From Chitinilyticum litopenaei DSM 21440 (GTDB lineage Bacteria; Pseudomonadota; Gammaproteobacteria; Burkholderiales; Chitinibacteraceae), in contig NZ_ATZJ01000001.1 in NCBI RefSeq assembly GCF_000428145.1, positions 62,001 to 126,000 of the forward strand: a DNA stretch of 64,000 bases. Direction: 5' to 3'. Both the position numbers and the translations under genes were made by a program. Below the pieces are notes generated by a model. The model was not told where the DNA came from. It searched no databases and saw nothing but the letters and a program-made list of their open reading frames with translations. Shown one piece after another: positions 24,949-34,088 of this stretch. Position 1 is the first letter of the stretch. Every line of letters begins with the position of its first letter.

Positions 24949-27315
24949 TCAGAAACCGGGGAACTTGAAGCCGGCGTTGATGGGCTTGCCCTTGCGCGCG
25001 CGCTTGCCGATATAGGGCGCCATTTCGTTGGCATCCAGCACCCACTCGACCGGCTTGCCTGCACGCCCCGTGCCATTGAGTTTCAGCGAATCACCAGCGC
25101 TGATGGTGATGGCGGCCAGGCTGTCCTTGTCGTCCAGCGCCATGGTGATCACGCCACGCCCGCCGCCTGCCAGCTGCTTGAACTCGGCATAGGGGAAGAG
25201 ATGCAGCTTGCCGCCGGCAGAAAGACAGGCCACGACGGAAGTTTCACGTGGAACAAAACGGCTGACCTTCAGCAGCATTTCCCCCGTTTCCAGCGAAATG
25301 AAGCTCTTGCCGGCCTTCTGCCGGCTGAGCAGGTTTTCAAACTGGCAGGCGAAGCCATAGCCGGCGCTGTTGGCAATCACCAGCCAGTCCTGCGCCGCTG
25401 CGGTGAGCATCTGCATGATGCGTGTCTTGGCGGCCAGCTCGACCAGCGTTGTCACCGGTACGCCGTCGCCGCGTCCGCCCGGGATGACCGAGGCCGCCAC
25501 CGTATAGACGCGCCCGTCGCTGCCGAACAGCGCCAGATTGTCCACCGTGCGGCATTCCAGCGCTGCCAGCAGCGCATCGCCATCCTTGAAGCTGAGATTC
25601 TGCAGATCGAGCCCGTGACCCTGGCGTGCGCGCAGCCAGCCCTTCTCGGACAGGATGATCGTGACCGGCTCATCGACCACGGCCACTTCCAGCGTGGCTT
25701 TTTCGGCTTCTTCGATCAGCGTGCGGCGCGGATCGGCAAACTTTTTGCGATCGGCTTCGATTTCCTTGATGACCTGGCGCTGCATGCTCTGCGGATTGGA
25801 CAGCAGCTCTTCGAGCTCGTCCTTCTCGGTTTTGAGCGCGGCCAGTTCCTGCTCGATCTTGATGCCTTCCAGACGCGCCAGCTGACGCAGGCGGATTTCG
25901 AGAATATCCTCGGCCTGCCGCTCGGACAGCCGGAAAGCCGCCATCAATGCGGTCTTGGGTTCGTCCGCTTCGCGGATGATGCGGATCACCTCGTCGATAT
26001 TCAGGAAGACGATCATCCGCCCTTCCAGAATATGAATGCGGTCGTTCACCTGCCCGAGCCGGTGTTCGCAACGGCGCGTCACCGTCACAAAACGGAAATC
26101 GATCCATTCTTCCAGAATGGTCTTCAGGTTCTTCTGCGCCGGGCGGCCATCGCGGCCGATCATCACCAGATTGAGCGACAGGCTGGTTTCCAGACTGGTA
26201 TGCGCCAGCAGCACATTCATCAGCTCATCGGGATTCTGCCGCGAGGATTTCGGCTCCAGCACCAGTCGCACCGCAAAATCCTTGCCGGATTCGTCGCGCA
26301 CGCGATCGAGCATCGACAGGATCAGCTGCTTGGTCTGGGTCTGCTCCTGGGTCAGCGCCTTCTTGCCCTTCTTGATCTTGGGATTGGTCAACTCCTCGAT
26401 TTCTTCCAGTACCTTCTGCGTCGAAGTGCCGTGTGGCAGCTCGGTGACGATCAGCTGCCACTGGCCGCGCGCCAGGTCTTCCTTTTCCCAGCGGGCGCGC
26501 ACCTTCAGGCTGCCGCGACCGGTTTCATAGGCCGCCTGCAGATCTCGCGCCGGTGAAATGATCTGGCCTCCGCCGGGCAGATCGGGGCCGGGAATGTAGC
26601 CCAGCAGATCGGCGACCGCGAGCTGCGGCTTGCGAATCAGCGCTACCGCGGCTTCTGCGACCTCGCCCAGGTTATGCGAAGGAATCTCGGTGGCCATGCC
26701 GACGGCAATCCCCGAGGCACCATTGAGCAGCAGCATGGGCAGCCGCGCCGGCAGCAGCTCGGGTTCTTCGAACGCCCCATCGTAGTTGGGGATGAAATCG
26801 GTTGTGCCCTTGTCGAGTTCGCCGAGCAGCAGCTCGGCGATGGGCGTCAGGCGTGCTTCCGTGTAGCGGTAGGCCGCAGCGCCGTCGCCATCACGCGAAC
26901 CAAAATTGCCGTGGCCATCGATCAGCGGGTAGCGCAGCGAGAAATCCTGCGCGATGCGCACCAGCGCGTCATAGGCCGACTGGTCACCATGCGGATGATA
27001 TTTACCCAGCACATCCCCGACGATGCGCGCCGATTTGATCGGCTTGGCCGTGGCGGTCAGGCCCAGCTCGTGCATGGTGTAGAGAATGCGGCGCTGCACC
27101 GGCTTCTGCCCGTCCTCGACCTGCGGCAAGGCGCGGCTTTTCACCACGCTCATTGCGTATTCGAGGTAGCTTTTTTCGGCATACAGGCCAAGCTGGACGG
27201 ATTCGCCATCGTCGACGGCCAGCTGCGAGGTCTGGGCCGACACGAACTTGCCCCCGCCCCCCGCTGCCGGTACGACGTCCTGTTCTTCTGCCCGGGTAAT
27301 CAGATCGTCAGACAT
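24949..27315 (-). CDS. parC: DNA topoisomerase IV subunit A
   Basis: A 788-residue type IIA topoisomerase subunit that breaks and rejoins DNA and, with ParE, decatenates daughter chromosomes. The catalytic tyrosine lies in GAAAYRYTEARLT at about residue 121. Upstream are the quinolone-region GDVLGKYHPHGDQSAYDALVR and KSARIVGDVLG. The C-terminal part is short for gyrase and has no GyrA box, which supports ParC rather than GyrA. Its partner parE is 2 kb away in the same orientation, with two unrelated genes in between. The AUG at 27315 has AAAGAG upstream. Confidence 0.96.
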   Translation of the reverse strand: MSDDLITRAEEQDVVPAAGGGGKFVSAQTSQLAVDDGESVQLGLYAEKSYLEYAMSVVKSRALPQVEDGQKPVQRRILYTMHELGLTATAKPIKSARIVGDVLGKYHPHGDQSAYDALVRIAQDFSLRYPLIDGHGNFGSRDGDGAAAYRYTEARLTPIAELLLGELDKGTTDFIPNYDGAFEEPELLPARLPMLLLNGASGIAVGMATEIPSHNLGEVAEAAVALIRKPQLAVADLLGYIPGPDLPGGGQIISPARDLQAAYETGRGSLKVRARWEKEDLARGQWQLIVTELPHGTSTQKVLEEIEELTNPKIKKGKKALTQEQTQTKQLILSMLDRVRDESGKDFAVRLVLEPKSSRQNPDELMNVLLAHTSLETSLSLNLVMIGRDGRPAQKNLKTILEEWIDFRFVTVTRRCEHRLGQVNDRIHILEGRMIVFLNIDEVIRIIREADEPKTALMAAFRLSERQAEDILEIRLRQLARLEGIKIEQELAALKTEKDELEELLSNPQSMQRQVIKEIEADRKKFADPRRTLIEEAEKATLEVAVVDEPVTIILSEKGWLRARQGHGLDLQNLSFKDGDALLAALECRTVDNLALFGSDGRVYTVAASVIPGGRGDGVPVTTLVELAAKTRIMQMLTAAAQDWLVIANSAGYGFACQFENLLSRQKAGKSFISLETGEMLLKVSRFVPRETSVVACLSAGGKLHLFPYAEFKQLAGGGRGVITMALDDKDSLAAITISAGDSLKLNGTGRAGKPVEWVLDANEMAPYIGKRARKGKPINAGFKFPGF
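25241..25254. promoter_or_regulatory. parS-like palindrome inside parC
   Basis: GTTTCACGTGGAAC, one mismatch to the 14-bp core. On the coding strand it encodes VPRET. It is the only site of the set within a well-defined gene. Confidence 0.4.
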
Positions 27316-27408
27316 AGCGCTCTTTCAATGGAGGAATTGCGCGCATTGTAAAAGACGGGCCGGCAAAAACCTATCTGATTAACCAGACTCTTCTGCAAAA
27401 CCCGAATC

Positions 27409-27644
27409 CACCACAGAGGCACAGAGAGCACAGAGAAAAGCGGGAGCACGTCATCGGCATTTCTAAGGGTTTCGTGACTATGTCTTTCCTTCAGGAAGCA
27501 AGATTTTCAGGGCCTTTGTACTCAGACCTCCTGAAGTCAAGATGAAAGCAGGAAGCCTTTTCCACCTCAGAGACACAGAGGATACAAACCCCTGAGAAGT
27601 GCCCTCCCGCTTTTCTCTGTGCTCTCTGTGCCTCTGTGGTGGAT
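27409..27644. repeat. CTCTGTG heptamer inverted repeat, copy C (long)
   Basis: Left arm CCACAGAGGCACAGAGAGC, right arm CTCTGTGCCTCTGTGGTGG, about 235 bp end to end, with an additional internal unit (CAGAGACACAGAGGATAC) near 27575. The inner flank CGGGAGCACGTCAT..GGCATTTCT recurs in copy D at 34089. It fills most of the 380-bp gap upstream of parC. Confidence 0.85.
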
Positions 27645-27694
27645 TCGGTTTTTACTGGCAAATCTTGCTAATCTGGCAGTTCATGCTGTTTTAC

Positions 27695-27710
27695 TGTTTC
27701 ACGTGAAACA
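27695..27710. promoter_or_regulatory. parS site (perfect 16-bp match)
   Basis: TGTTTCACGTGAAACA is the full 16-bp consensus ParB-binding palindrome. It overlaps the last codons of the deoxyribosyltransferase gene (DLCFT-stop on the minus strand). Confidence 0.75.
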
Positions 27711-28223
27711 CAGATCGCGGGCCATGTCCTGCAGCGCCTCTTCCGGCTCGCCGGCGTAGCTGATGCCCGCCAGGGACTCCCAGAGCATGAGATTCAGCGG
27801 TGCGCCGAAATCTTCCACATACAGGCCATCCGGCGCCACCGGCGGCTGGCCGGCCACGCCCGGGATGCGTTGCGTCATCACCTGCCCCGGCGTGCAATCG
27901 GGCAGCCAGCCCCATACCGGCTTGCCCAGGGCATGGGCAAATCCCACCTCCCAGGCCGTGCCGGAATCCGGCTCGCAGGCGCTGCGAAAGGCGCGCAGAT
28001 CGGCAAACACCGCATCGGCATCGCGGATCAACTGGCAATTGATGCGGTAAATCCAGCCACGCAGTGCAATGGCGTCAAGGCCCGGCGGGGCGGCCTGATC
28101 GAGCGGATAGAGACCTTCCATGCCGGCCTGATCGCAGGCCACGATGAGCCGCCTCCCCCACCCCGCCGGGTCGGGGAAAAACACGCCGGGGCCAGCCAGA
28201 TAAATGCGTTGTTTGCGCGCCAT
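27699..28223 (-). CDS. Nucleoside 2-deoxyribosyltransferase
   Basis: A 174-residue enzyme of the NDT family, which moves deoxyribose between bases or hydrolyses deoxynucleosides. Motifs: RIYLAGPGVFFPD at the N-terminus, DADAVFADLRAFR, PDSGTAWEVGFAHALGKPV (the catalytic Asp/Glu region) and DFGAPLNLMLWES. No transmembrane segment. The C-terminus is encoded within a perfect parS-like palindrome. The opposite-strand chemoreceptor starts 80 bp from its start. Confidence 0.88.
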   Translation of the reverse strand: MARKQRIYLAGPGVFFPDPAGWGRRLIVACDQAGMEGLYPLDQAAPPGLDAIALRGWIYRINCQLIRDADAVFADLRAFRSACEPDSGTAWEVGFAHALGKPVWGWLPDCTPGQVMTQRIPGVAGQPPVAPDGLYVEDFGAPLNLMLWESLAGISYAGEPEEALQDMARDLCFT

Positions 28224-28302
28224 TGCCTTTGCCTTTTCACAAGATGGAAATTCAGTAAATGGTTATACTCCTTGGCTTACGCCTGAACCGCTAGGAGTCG
28301 TC

Positions 28303-29106
28303 ATGTTCGGAAATGGTAAACGGATTGCTGAGCTGGAAGCACGCATCCGCAAACTGGAAGATGAAAAACAACAGCTCGGCCAGCAGAACAATCAGCTGCA
28401 GAATCAGGTGCGCCAGCTGGAGGGCGAGCTGTCGCGCAGTCGCGCCGATAGCCAGGCCAGCCTGAACGTGCAGTCGGCCGTGCGCGATTTCGGCGAGCAG
28501 TTCAGCAATGCACTGGCGGGCCTCGGCGAGCTGGTGGGCAAATTCAAGGAAGAGCGCCGCTGCGCCGCCGCAGTGACCCGCGTGTCCAGCGACAACAGCC
28601 AGACCATCACCAATATCGCCGACAATCTGCAATCGCTGTCGCAAACCGCCGCGCAATCGGTTTCACAGGTTGACCGGCTGGATACGCAATCGGAACAGAT
28701 CAGCGGCATCGTGCAGCTGATCAAGGAAATCGCCGACCAGACCAATCTGCTGGCGCTCAATGCCGCCATCGAGGCCGCGCGCGCCGGCGAGCAGGGTCGC
28801 GGCTTTGCCGTCGTGGCCGACGAGGTGCGCAAGCTGGCCGAGCGCACCAGCTCGGCAACCAAGGACATCAGCAATCTGGTCGGGGCGATTCGCAGCGAAA
28901 CGCAGGCGGTCAAGGGCGATATGGAGCTGCTGGCGCAGCAGACGCTGGAATACAGCGAAAAGGGCAATACCGCCGCCAGCGATATGGGCTTGCTGATCGA
29001 AGTCTCGCAGGAGATGGAAGAACTCATCAGCAACAACGCCGGCATGGGCGAGCACGAGCTGCAGCGCTTCGAAGCCTTGCGGCAACGCCTGCACCAGCTG
29101 TCCTGA
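28303..29106 (+). CDS. Soluble (cytoplasmic) methyl-accepting chemotaxis protein
   Basis: A 267-residue receptor with no membrane segment. An N-terminal coiled coil (IAELEARIRKLEDEKQQLGQ and on) leads into a compact MCP signalling domain with tip sequence EIADQTNLLALNAAIEAARA and GRGFAVVADEVRKLAERTSS. Receptors of this type usually end in a CZB zinc-binding domain; here the C-terminus stops soon after the signalling helix (QRFEALRQRLHQLS), so no sensory domain is left beyond the coiled coil. TAGGAG lies 6 bases before the ATG at 28303. It probably senses cytoplasmic state or modulates the array. Confidence 0.9.
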   Translation: MFGNGKRIAELEARIRKLEDEKQQLGQQNNQLQNQVRQLEGELSRSRADSQASLNVQSAVRDFGEQFSNALAGLGELVGKFKEERRCAAAVTRVSSDNSQTITNIADNLQSLSQTAAQSVSQVDRLDTQSEQISGIVQLIKEIADQTNLLALNAAIEAARAGEQGRGFAVVADEVRKLAERTSSATKDISNLVGAIRSETQAVKGDMELLAQQTLEYSEKGNTAASDMGLLIEVSQEMEELISNNAGMGEHELQRFEALRQRLHQLS

Positions 29107-29120
29107 TCCGCATTCATGCC

Positions 29121-29155
29121 AACAAAAAAGCCTGCTGCATGCAGGCTTTTTTGTT
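29121..29155 (+). terminator. Rho-independent terminator of the soluble chemoreceptor
   Basis: AACAAAAAAGCCTGC / GCAGGCTTTTTTGTT form a perfect hairpin with TGCAT loop region and a T-tract. It also functions in the opposite direction for parE. Confidence 0.92.
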
Positions 29156-29204
29156 GGGTATTGCCCTGCTGCCAAACACGCTGAAGGGCTGCAGAGCCAT
29201 ACCC
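29156..29204. repeat. 49-bp dispersed palindromic element, well-preserved copy
   Basis: GGGTATTGCCCTGCTGCC at the left, GGGCTGCAGAGCCATACCC at the right, 49 bp. It directly follows the parE stop codon (29205) on the minus strand and directly abuts the terminator on the other side. Confidence 0.8.
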
Positions 29205-31181
29205 TTAAAGGTCGGCTTCCACCTCGTTGCCGCGCGCTTCCAGCCAGGCGCGCCGGCTGCTGGCCTCGCCCTTGCCCATCAGCATGTGCATCAGCTCGCG
29301 GGTGTTTTCCGATACATCGTCCGGCACGCCCACGCGCAGCACGCGGCGGGTGTCGGGGTTCATGGTGGTGTCGAACAATTGCTCGGCGTTCATCTCGCCC
29401 AGACCCTTGAAGCGGGAAATGCTCCACGCGCCTTCGCGCACCTTCTCGGCGCGCAGCTTGTCGAGAATCGCCGTCAGCTCGCCCTCGTCGAGTGCATAGA
29501 ACTTGCGCGGCGGCTTGTTCTTGCCGCTGCCGGCCACGTCGACGCGATACAGCGGCGGCTGCGCCACATACACATGGCCGGCGGCAACCAGCCCCGGGAA
29601 ATGGCGGTAGAACAGCGTCAGCAACAGCACCTGGATGTGCGAGCCATCCACGTCCGCATCGGACATGATGATGATCTTGCCGTAGCGCAGGCCGCTGAGG
29701 TCGGCCGTGTCGCCCGGCCGGTGCGGGTCGACGCCGATGGCCACCGCGATGTCGTGCACCTCGTTGTTGGCAAAAATCTGGTCCTTGTCGACTTCCCAGG
29801 TGTTCAGCACCTTGCCGCGCAGCGGCAGGATCGCCTGGAAATCTTTATCCCTACCCAATTTCGCCGAACCGCCCGCCGAATCGCCCTCGACGAGGAACAG
29901 CTCGCAGCGCGCACTCTCCTCGCTTGCGCAATCGGTGAGCTTGCCCGGCAGCACGGCGACGCCGCCGGATTTCTTCTTCTCGACCTTCTGCGCGGACTTC
30001 TGCCGCGCCTGCGCCGCCTTGATCGCCAGCTCGGCCAGCTTCTTGCCCAGTTCGACGTGCTCGTTCAGCCACAGCTCGAAGGGCGACTTCACCATCTGCG
30101 AACACAGCTTCAGGCCGTCGCGGCTGGTGAGCTTGTCCTTGGTCTGGCCCTGGAATTGCGGATCAAGCACCTTGGCCGACAGCACAAAGGTACAGCGGCT
30201 GAACAGATCTTCCGGCAGCAGCTTCACGCCCTTGGGCAAGAGGCTGTGGAATTCGATAAAGGTCTTCACCGCCTGGAACACGCCGTCGCGCAGGCCCGAT
30301 TCGTGCGTGCCGCCGGCCGGCGTCGGAATCAGGTTCACATACGACTCGCGGCTGACCAGGCCGTCTTCGGTCCAGGTCAGCGCCCAGGCGCAGCCTTCGC
30401 CTGGCGAGAACGTGTCATCCTCGCCCTCAATGTATTTCTGCCCCTGGAAAATCGGGATCAGCATGGTGTAGCCGGCGACCTGCTCGTTCAGATAGCCGGT
30501 CAGGCCATCAGGGTAGCACCAGCTTTTCTGCTGGAATTCGCCGCTGGCGAGCTCCACGTTCAGGTTCACCACCAAGCCGGGCAACAGCACCGCCTTGGAT
30601 TTCAGCAGATGTTCCAGCTCGGATTGCGGGATATTCGGCGAATCAAAATACTGCGCATCGGGCGCAACAAACACCGTCGTGCCGGTGTCCTTCTTCGCCA
30701 CCTTGCCGGTCACCAGCAGCGGCTCGATCACCTCGCCGCCGGAGAACACGAGACGATTGATTTCGCCGTCGCGCTTCACCTCGACTTCGAGGCGCGTTGC
30801 CAGCGCGTTGGTCACCGACACACCTACGCCGTGCAGACCACCGGAAAACGCGTAGGCGCCGCCGGATTTCTTGTCGAACTTGCCGCCGGCGTGCAACTGG
30901 GTAAACACCACCTGCACGGTGGGCACGCCCTCTTCCGGGTGGATGCCGACCGGAATGCCGCGGCCGTTATCCGAAACGCGCATGGTCTGGTTGCGGTACA
31001 GCGTGACATCGATCTGCGTGGCATGACCACCCAGCGCCTCATCGGCGGCGTTGTCGATCACTTCCTGGCAGATGTGCAGCGGATTGTCGGTGCGGGTATA
31101 CATGCCGGGCCGGTGCCGGACCGGGTCCAGACCCTTGAGCACCTTGACCGAGGATTCGTCGTACTGGGTTTTCGCAACCAT
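29205..31181 (-). CDS. parE: DNA topoisomerase IV subunit B
   Basis: A 658-residue ATPase subunit of topoisomerase IV. The GHKL ATP site has EVIDNAADEALGGHATQIDV, DNGRGIPVGIHPEEG and GGLHGVGVSVTNALA; the TOPRIM domain has LFLVEGDSAGGSAKLGRD and MSDADVDGSHI. Its length and lack of the ~170-residue insertion seen in GyrB of some proteobacteria support ParE. It ends at a 49-bp palindrome; a parS-like site sits 3 bp upstream of its start. Confidence 0.96.
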   Translation of the reverse strand: MVAKTQYDESSVKVLKGLDPVRHRPGMYTRTDNPLHICQEVIDNAADEALGGHATQIDVTLYRNQTMRVSDNGRGIPVGIHPEEGVPTVQVVFTQLHAGGKFDKKSGGAYAFSGGLHGVGVSVTNALATRLEVEVKRDGEINRLVFSGGEVIEPLLVTGKVAKKDTGTTVFVAPDAQYFDSPNIPQSELEHLLKSKAVLLPGLVVNLNVELASGEFQQKSWCYPDGLTGYLNEQVAGYTMLIPIFQGQKYIEGEDDTFSPGEGCAWALTWTEDGLVSRESYVNLIPTPAGGTHESGLRDGVFQAVKTFIEFHSLLPKGVKLLPEDLFSRCTFVLSAKVLDPQFQGQTKDKLTSRDGLKLCSQMVKSPFELWLNEHVELGKKLAELAIKAAQARQKSAQKVEKKKSGGVAVLPGKLTDCASEESARCELFLVEGDSAGGSAKLGRDKDFQAILPLRGKVLNTWEVDKDQIFANNEVHDIAVAIGVDPHRPGDTADLSGLRYGKIIIMSDADVDGSHIQVLLLTLFYRHFPGLVAAGHVYVAQPPLYRVDVAGSGKNKPPRKFYALDEGELTAILDKLRAEKVREGAWSISRFKGLGEMNAEQLFDTTMNPDTRRVLRVGVPDDVSENTRELMHMLMGKGEASSRRAWLEARGNEVEADL

Positions 31182-31184
31182 GGC

Positions 31185-31198
31185 GTTTCACGTGGAAC
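31185..31198. promoter_or_regulatory. parS-like palindrome before parE
   Basis: GTTTCACGTGGAAC, one mismatch, 3 bp upstream of the parE start codon, replacing the usual ribosome binding site region. Confidence 0.5.
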
Positions 31199-31243
31199 AT
31201 CAGATGCCGCGCAGTCTAGCAGATGGGCCGGCAGCCGGCAGCG

Positions 31244-31741
31244 TCACGAACATCCCTCGACCAGCTCGATAGCATCGCTGCCGCCGTGCATCGCTGTAAC
31301 CTTGCCGCCGGTGATTTCATAGCGCACGCCACGGCCATCCTTGCGCCACCAGGTCAGGTACACGTCATGCACGCCGTCGCCATAGGCGTGCAGGCTGCGC
31401 TGCGGCGGCGTGGCGTAGGCGCGCAGCACGACCGCTTCGCTGTCGCCGATGCGGATGCCGTGATCGCTGCGCATCGGCCCTTCGTCACCGTAATTGCTCA
31501 CGCGCACCACGCGGTTTTTCTGCAGCATGATGGCCAGCGCCACCGGGCCGCGCGCCGGCTGCACGTGGTAGCAATCGGCATTGCGTCCCTCGCCGCCGAC
31601 AAGCAGCGGCACGCCCAGCGCGCGGGCCGCCTGGCGCTCGCTCATGCCTATCCTGAGCTTGCCAAAGCCGTCCGGGCCGATCACCGGCTCGCTTGCCACG
31701 GCCGCGCCGGCCAGCAGGCATCCCGCCAGAATCATCCGCAT
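31244..31741 (-). CDS. Hypothetical exported protein
   Basis: A 165-residue protein with a signal peptide (MRMILAGCLLAGAAVASE). The mature part has two related beta-rich units, each opening with a GKLRIGMSERQAARALG or GIRIGDSEAVVLRAYA pattern, like the small two-repeat SmpA/OmlA-type lipoprotein folds, but here without a true lipobox in the expected place. The cysteine in LAGCLL could be lipidated (LLAGC-like), which I consider possible. Function unknown; it sits alone upstream of parE on the same strand. Confidence 0.7.
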   Translation of the reverse strand: MRMILAGCLLAGAAVASEPVIGPDGFGKLRIGMSERQAARALGVPLLVGGEGRNADCYHVQPARGPVALAIMLQKNRVVRVSNYGDEGPMRSDHGIRIGDSEAVVLRAYATPPQRSLHAYGDGVHDVYLTWWRKDGRGVRYEITGGKVTAMHGGSDAIELVEGCS

Positions 31742-31895
31742 CGCACACTCCCCGGGCTATGAACTGACTGCAGTATGGGCCAGCCGGCGCGCGTTTACCC
31801 CGGCCGGCGATCTGGCAGAAAATGATTGGTTATTGGCATTTCTGCCATAAGCAGCTTCTGCCACACTGCAGCAACACCACCACAAGGCGCATGCC

Positions 31896-33095
31896 ATGAC
31901 CATCCCGCTTCCCGCCTCCGTGCGCGTTCTGGCGCTGTGCCAGGCGCTCTACACCGTCGGCATCTCGATCCAGCTGACACTCACCGGGCTCGCCGGCCTG
32001 CAGCTGGCCAGCGACAAGGCCTGGGCGACGCTGCCCTTTTCGCTGATCATCCTCACCGCCGCGATCACCACGCTGTTCGCCGCGCACTGGCTGCAGCGCG
32101 TGGGCCGGCGCAGCGGTTTCCTGATTGGCGCGACGCTGGGCGCAGTGGGCGGTGCGCTGGCCTTTGTCGCCATGCAGCGGCAGAGCTTTGGCCTGCTCTG
32201 TGCGGCGGCGTTGTTCACCGGCGGCTTCCAGGCCTTCGCGCAGTATTACCGGCTGGCCGCCGCCGACAGCGTCGGCGCGGACGCCAAGGGCCGCGCGATC
32301 GCCACCGTGCTCACCGGCGGCGTGCTCGCCGCGCTGTTCGGGCCGTGGCTGGCGAAAAGCGCCCAGGGCTGGCTGCCCGGCGTGCTGTTCGGCGGTGCCT
32401 ACCTGCTGGCCAGTGCGATGGGTATAGCCACAGCAGCATTGATCTACTTTGGCTACAGGACAACACCCATGACTGTATCCGAGGCGCAGGATCACGCCCC
32501 TGCCCGCCCGCTGCGCGAGATCGTCGGCCAGCCGGTATTCCTGGCCGCGCTGGCCAACAGCGCCATCGCCTATGTACTGATGGCCGGGCTGATGACGGCA
32601 ACGCCGCTGGCCATGGTTGCCTGCGGCTTCACGCTGGCCGACGGCGCCGGCGTGATCCAGTGGCATATGCTCGGCATGTTCGCCCCGGCGCTGGCTGCAG
32701 GCTGGCTGGTGCAAAGGCTGGGTGCGCCGGTGCTGGCGCTGCTGGGCAGCGCGCTGCTTTTCGCCGCCGCGCTGCTCGCCAGCCAGTCGAGCAGCCTGCC
32801 GGCGTTCTATGTGGCGCTGCTGCTGCTCGGCGTGGGCTGGAATTTCATGTTCGTCGCCGGATCGACACTGCTGGCGCTGAGCTACCGCCCCAGCGAGCGC
32901 GGCAAGACGCAGGCGAGCAGCGAATTCGGCACCAGCCTGCTCGCCGCCGCCGCCTCGCTGGCCGCCGCGCCGCTGCTGCAGGCACTGGGCTGGGAAAGGC
33001 TCAATGCCGTCGCGCCCTGGCTGCTGCTGTTGCCGGTGGCGCTGACGCTCAATCACCTGTGGCGGTTGCGCGCGCGGGAGGTGGCCCTTGGCTGA
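31896..33095 (+). CDS. MFS transporter with a repeat inserted in the frame
   Basis: A 399-residue major facilitator with about 12 membrane helices (VLALCQALYTVGISIQLTLTG as the first). Substrate unknown; the pattern resembles drug or sugar efflux MFS members. At 32420-32468 the coding sequence contains a 49-bp palindromic element, which encodes GIATAALIYFGYRTTP near the end of helix 6, at the start of the central cytoplasmic loop, and the frame continues. The next gene (GlxA-type regulator) overlaps its end by 8 bp, so they form one transcript and the regulator may act on it. Confidence 0.85.
   Translation: MTIPLPASVRVLALCQALYTVGISIQLTLTGLAGLQLASDKAWATLPFSLIILTAAITTLFAAHWLQRVGRRSGFLIGATLGAVGGALAFVAMQRQSFGLLCAAALFTGGFQAFAQYYRLAAADSVGADAKGRAIATVLTGGVLAALFGPWLAKSAQGWLPGVLFGGAYLLASAMGIATAALIYFGYRTTPMTVSEAQDHAPARPLREIVGQPVFLAALANSAIAYVLMAGLMTATPLAMVACGFTLADGAGVIQWHMLGMFAPALAAGWLVQRLGAPVLALLGSALLFAAALLASQSSSLPAFYVALLLLGVGWNFMFVAGSTLLALSYRPSERGKTQASSEFGTSLLAAAASLAAAPLLQALGWERLNAVAPWLLLLPVALTLNHLWRLRAREVALG
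32420..32468. repeat. 49-bp dispersed palindromic element inside the MFS gene
   Basis: GGGTATAGCC at the left, ACAACACCC at the right, TTTGGCTACAGG in between, exactly 49 bp. It is diverged from the best copies but keeps length and ends. Read in the + frame it is part of the transporter coding sequence. Confidence 0.6.
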
Positions 33096-34032
33096 GCCGC
33101 GCCGCATCGTCTTCCTGCTTTACGAGCAGGTGAACGTGCTCGACGTCGCCGGGCCGCTGGAAGTGTTTTCCCAGCCCAACCGCAACGGTTTCGCGCCGTT
33201 CGCCACGCCCTACGACATCGTGCTCGCCTCGCTCGCCGGCGGGCCGGTCGCCACCTCGGCCGGCGCGGTGTTCATGACCGTGGCGCTGGCGGACGTCGCC
33301 CGCCCCATCGACACACTGATCGTCCCCGGCGGGCAGCCCAGCGCACCGGCGCTCACCCCCGTGCTGCAGGCGCTGGCCGGCAGCGTGCGCCGGCTGTGCA
33401 GCGTGTGCACCGGCGCGCTGATCCTCGCCGAAGCCGGCCTGCTCGCCGGCCGCCGCGCCACCACGCACTGGGATTACACCGCCCGGCTGGCCGCGCTGGG
33501 CGGGCGGATCGACGTCGTTCCCGACGCGCTGTATGTGCGCGACGGCGCCGTCTGGACCGCCGCCGGCATCAGCGCCGGCATCGACCTGGCGCTGGCGCTG
33601 GTCGAGGACGACTTCGGCCACGCGGTGGCGATGCGCATCGCGCGGCAGATGGTGGTGTTTCTCAAGCGCCCAGGCGGGCAATCGCAATTCAGCCAGCCGC
33701 TGGCGATCCAGAGCCGCGACGCGCGCTTTGCCGGCCTGCACGCCTGGATCAGGGCCAATCTGCACCGCAGGCTGGACGTCGGCACGCTGGCCGCACAGAT
33801 GGCGATGAGCCCGCGCAGCTTCGCCCGGCATTACCTGGCCGCCACCGGCCAGACGCCGGCGCGGGCGATTGCCGCGCTGCGGCTCGAAGCCGCCGGCAGC
33901 CAGCTGCTCGCCGGCGACAGCCTGAAGCGGATCGCCCAGCAGTGCGGCTTCGGCGACGAGCAGGCACTGCGCCGCGCCTTCCTGCGCGAATACGGCGTCA
34001 CGCCGCAGGATTACCGGCAGCGGTTTGGGTAG
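33088..34032 (+). CDS. GlxA-family (DJ-1/PfpI plus AraC HTH) transcriptional regulator
   Basis: A 314-residue regulator. Residues ~5-170 are a class-I glutamine amidotransferase-like (DJ-1/PfpI) domain: IVFLLYEQVNVLDVAGPLEV, IDTLIVPGGQPSAP, LCSVCTGALILAEAGLLAGR (nucleophile elbow with Cys) and HWDYTARLAALGG. The C-terminus is an AraC HTH pair (MSPRSFARHYLAATGQTPAR, CGFGDEQALRRAFLREYG). Start is a TTG at 33088 with a strong GGGAGGTG 4-10 bases upstream, overlapping the MFS stop by 8 bp. The family often responds to amino-acid or quaternary amine signals; here the target could be the MFS gene. Confidence 0.88.
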   Translation: MAEPRRIVFLLYEQVNVLDVAGPLEVFSQPNRNGFAPFATPYDIVLASLAGGPVATSAGAVFMTVALADVARPIDTLIVPGGQPSAPALTPVLQALAGSVRRLCSVCTGALILAEAGLLAGRRATTHWDYTARLAALGGRIDVVPDALYVRDGAVWTAAGISAGIDLALALVEDDFGHAVAMRIARQMVVFLKRPGGQSQFSQPLAIQSRDARFAGLHAWIRANLHRRLDVGTLAAQMAMSPRSFARHYLAATGQTPARAIAALRLEAAGSQLLAGDSLKRIAQQCGFGDEQALRRAFLREYGVTPQDYRQRFG

Positions 34033-34088
34033 ATAAGTCCGGCCCCATCTTCATCATGGCGGCGCCTGATCAGCAAGATCCAAATCAA

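Noticed and set aside
24709..24968. Overlapping short frames between the small gene and parC
   Set aside because: They contradict each other in strand and frame and have shadow-like composition (Arg/Pro/Gln-rich).
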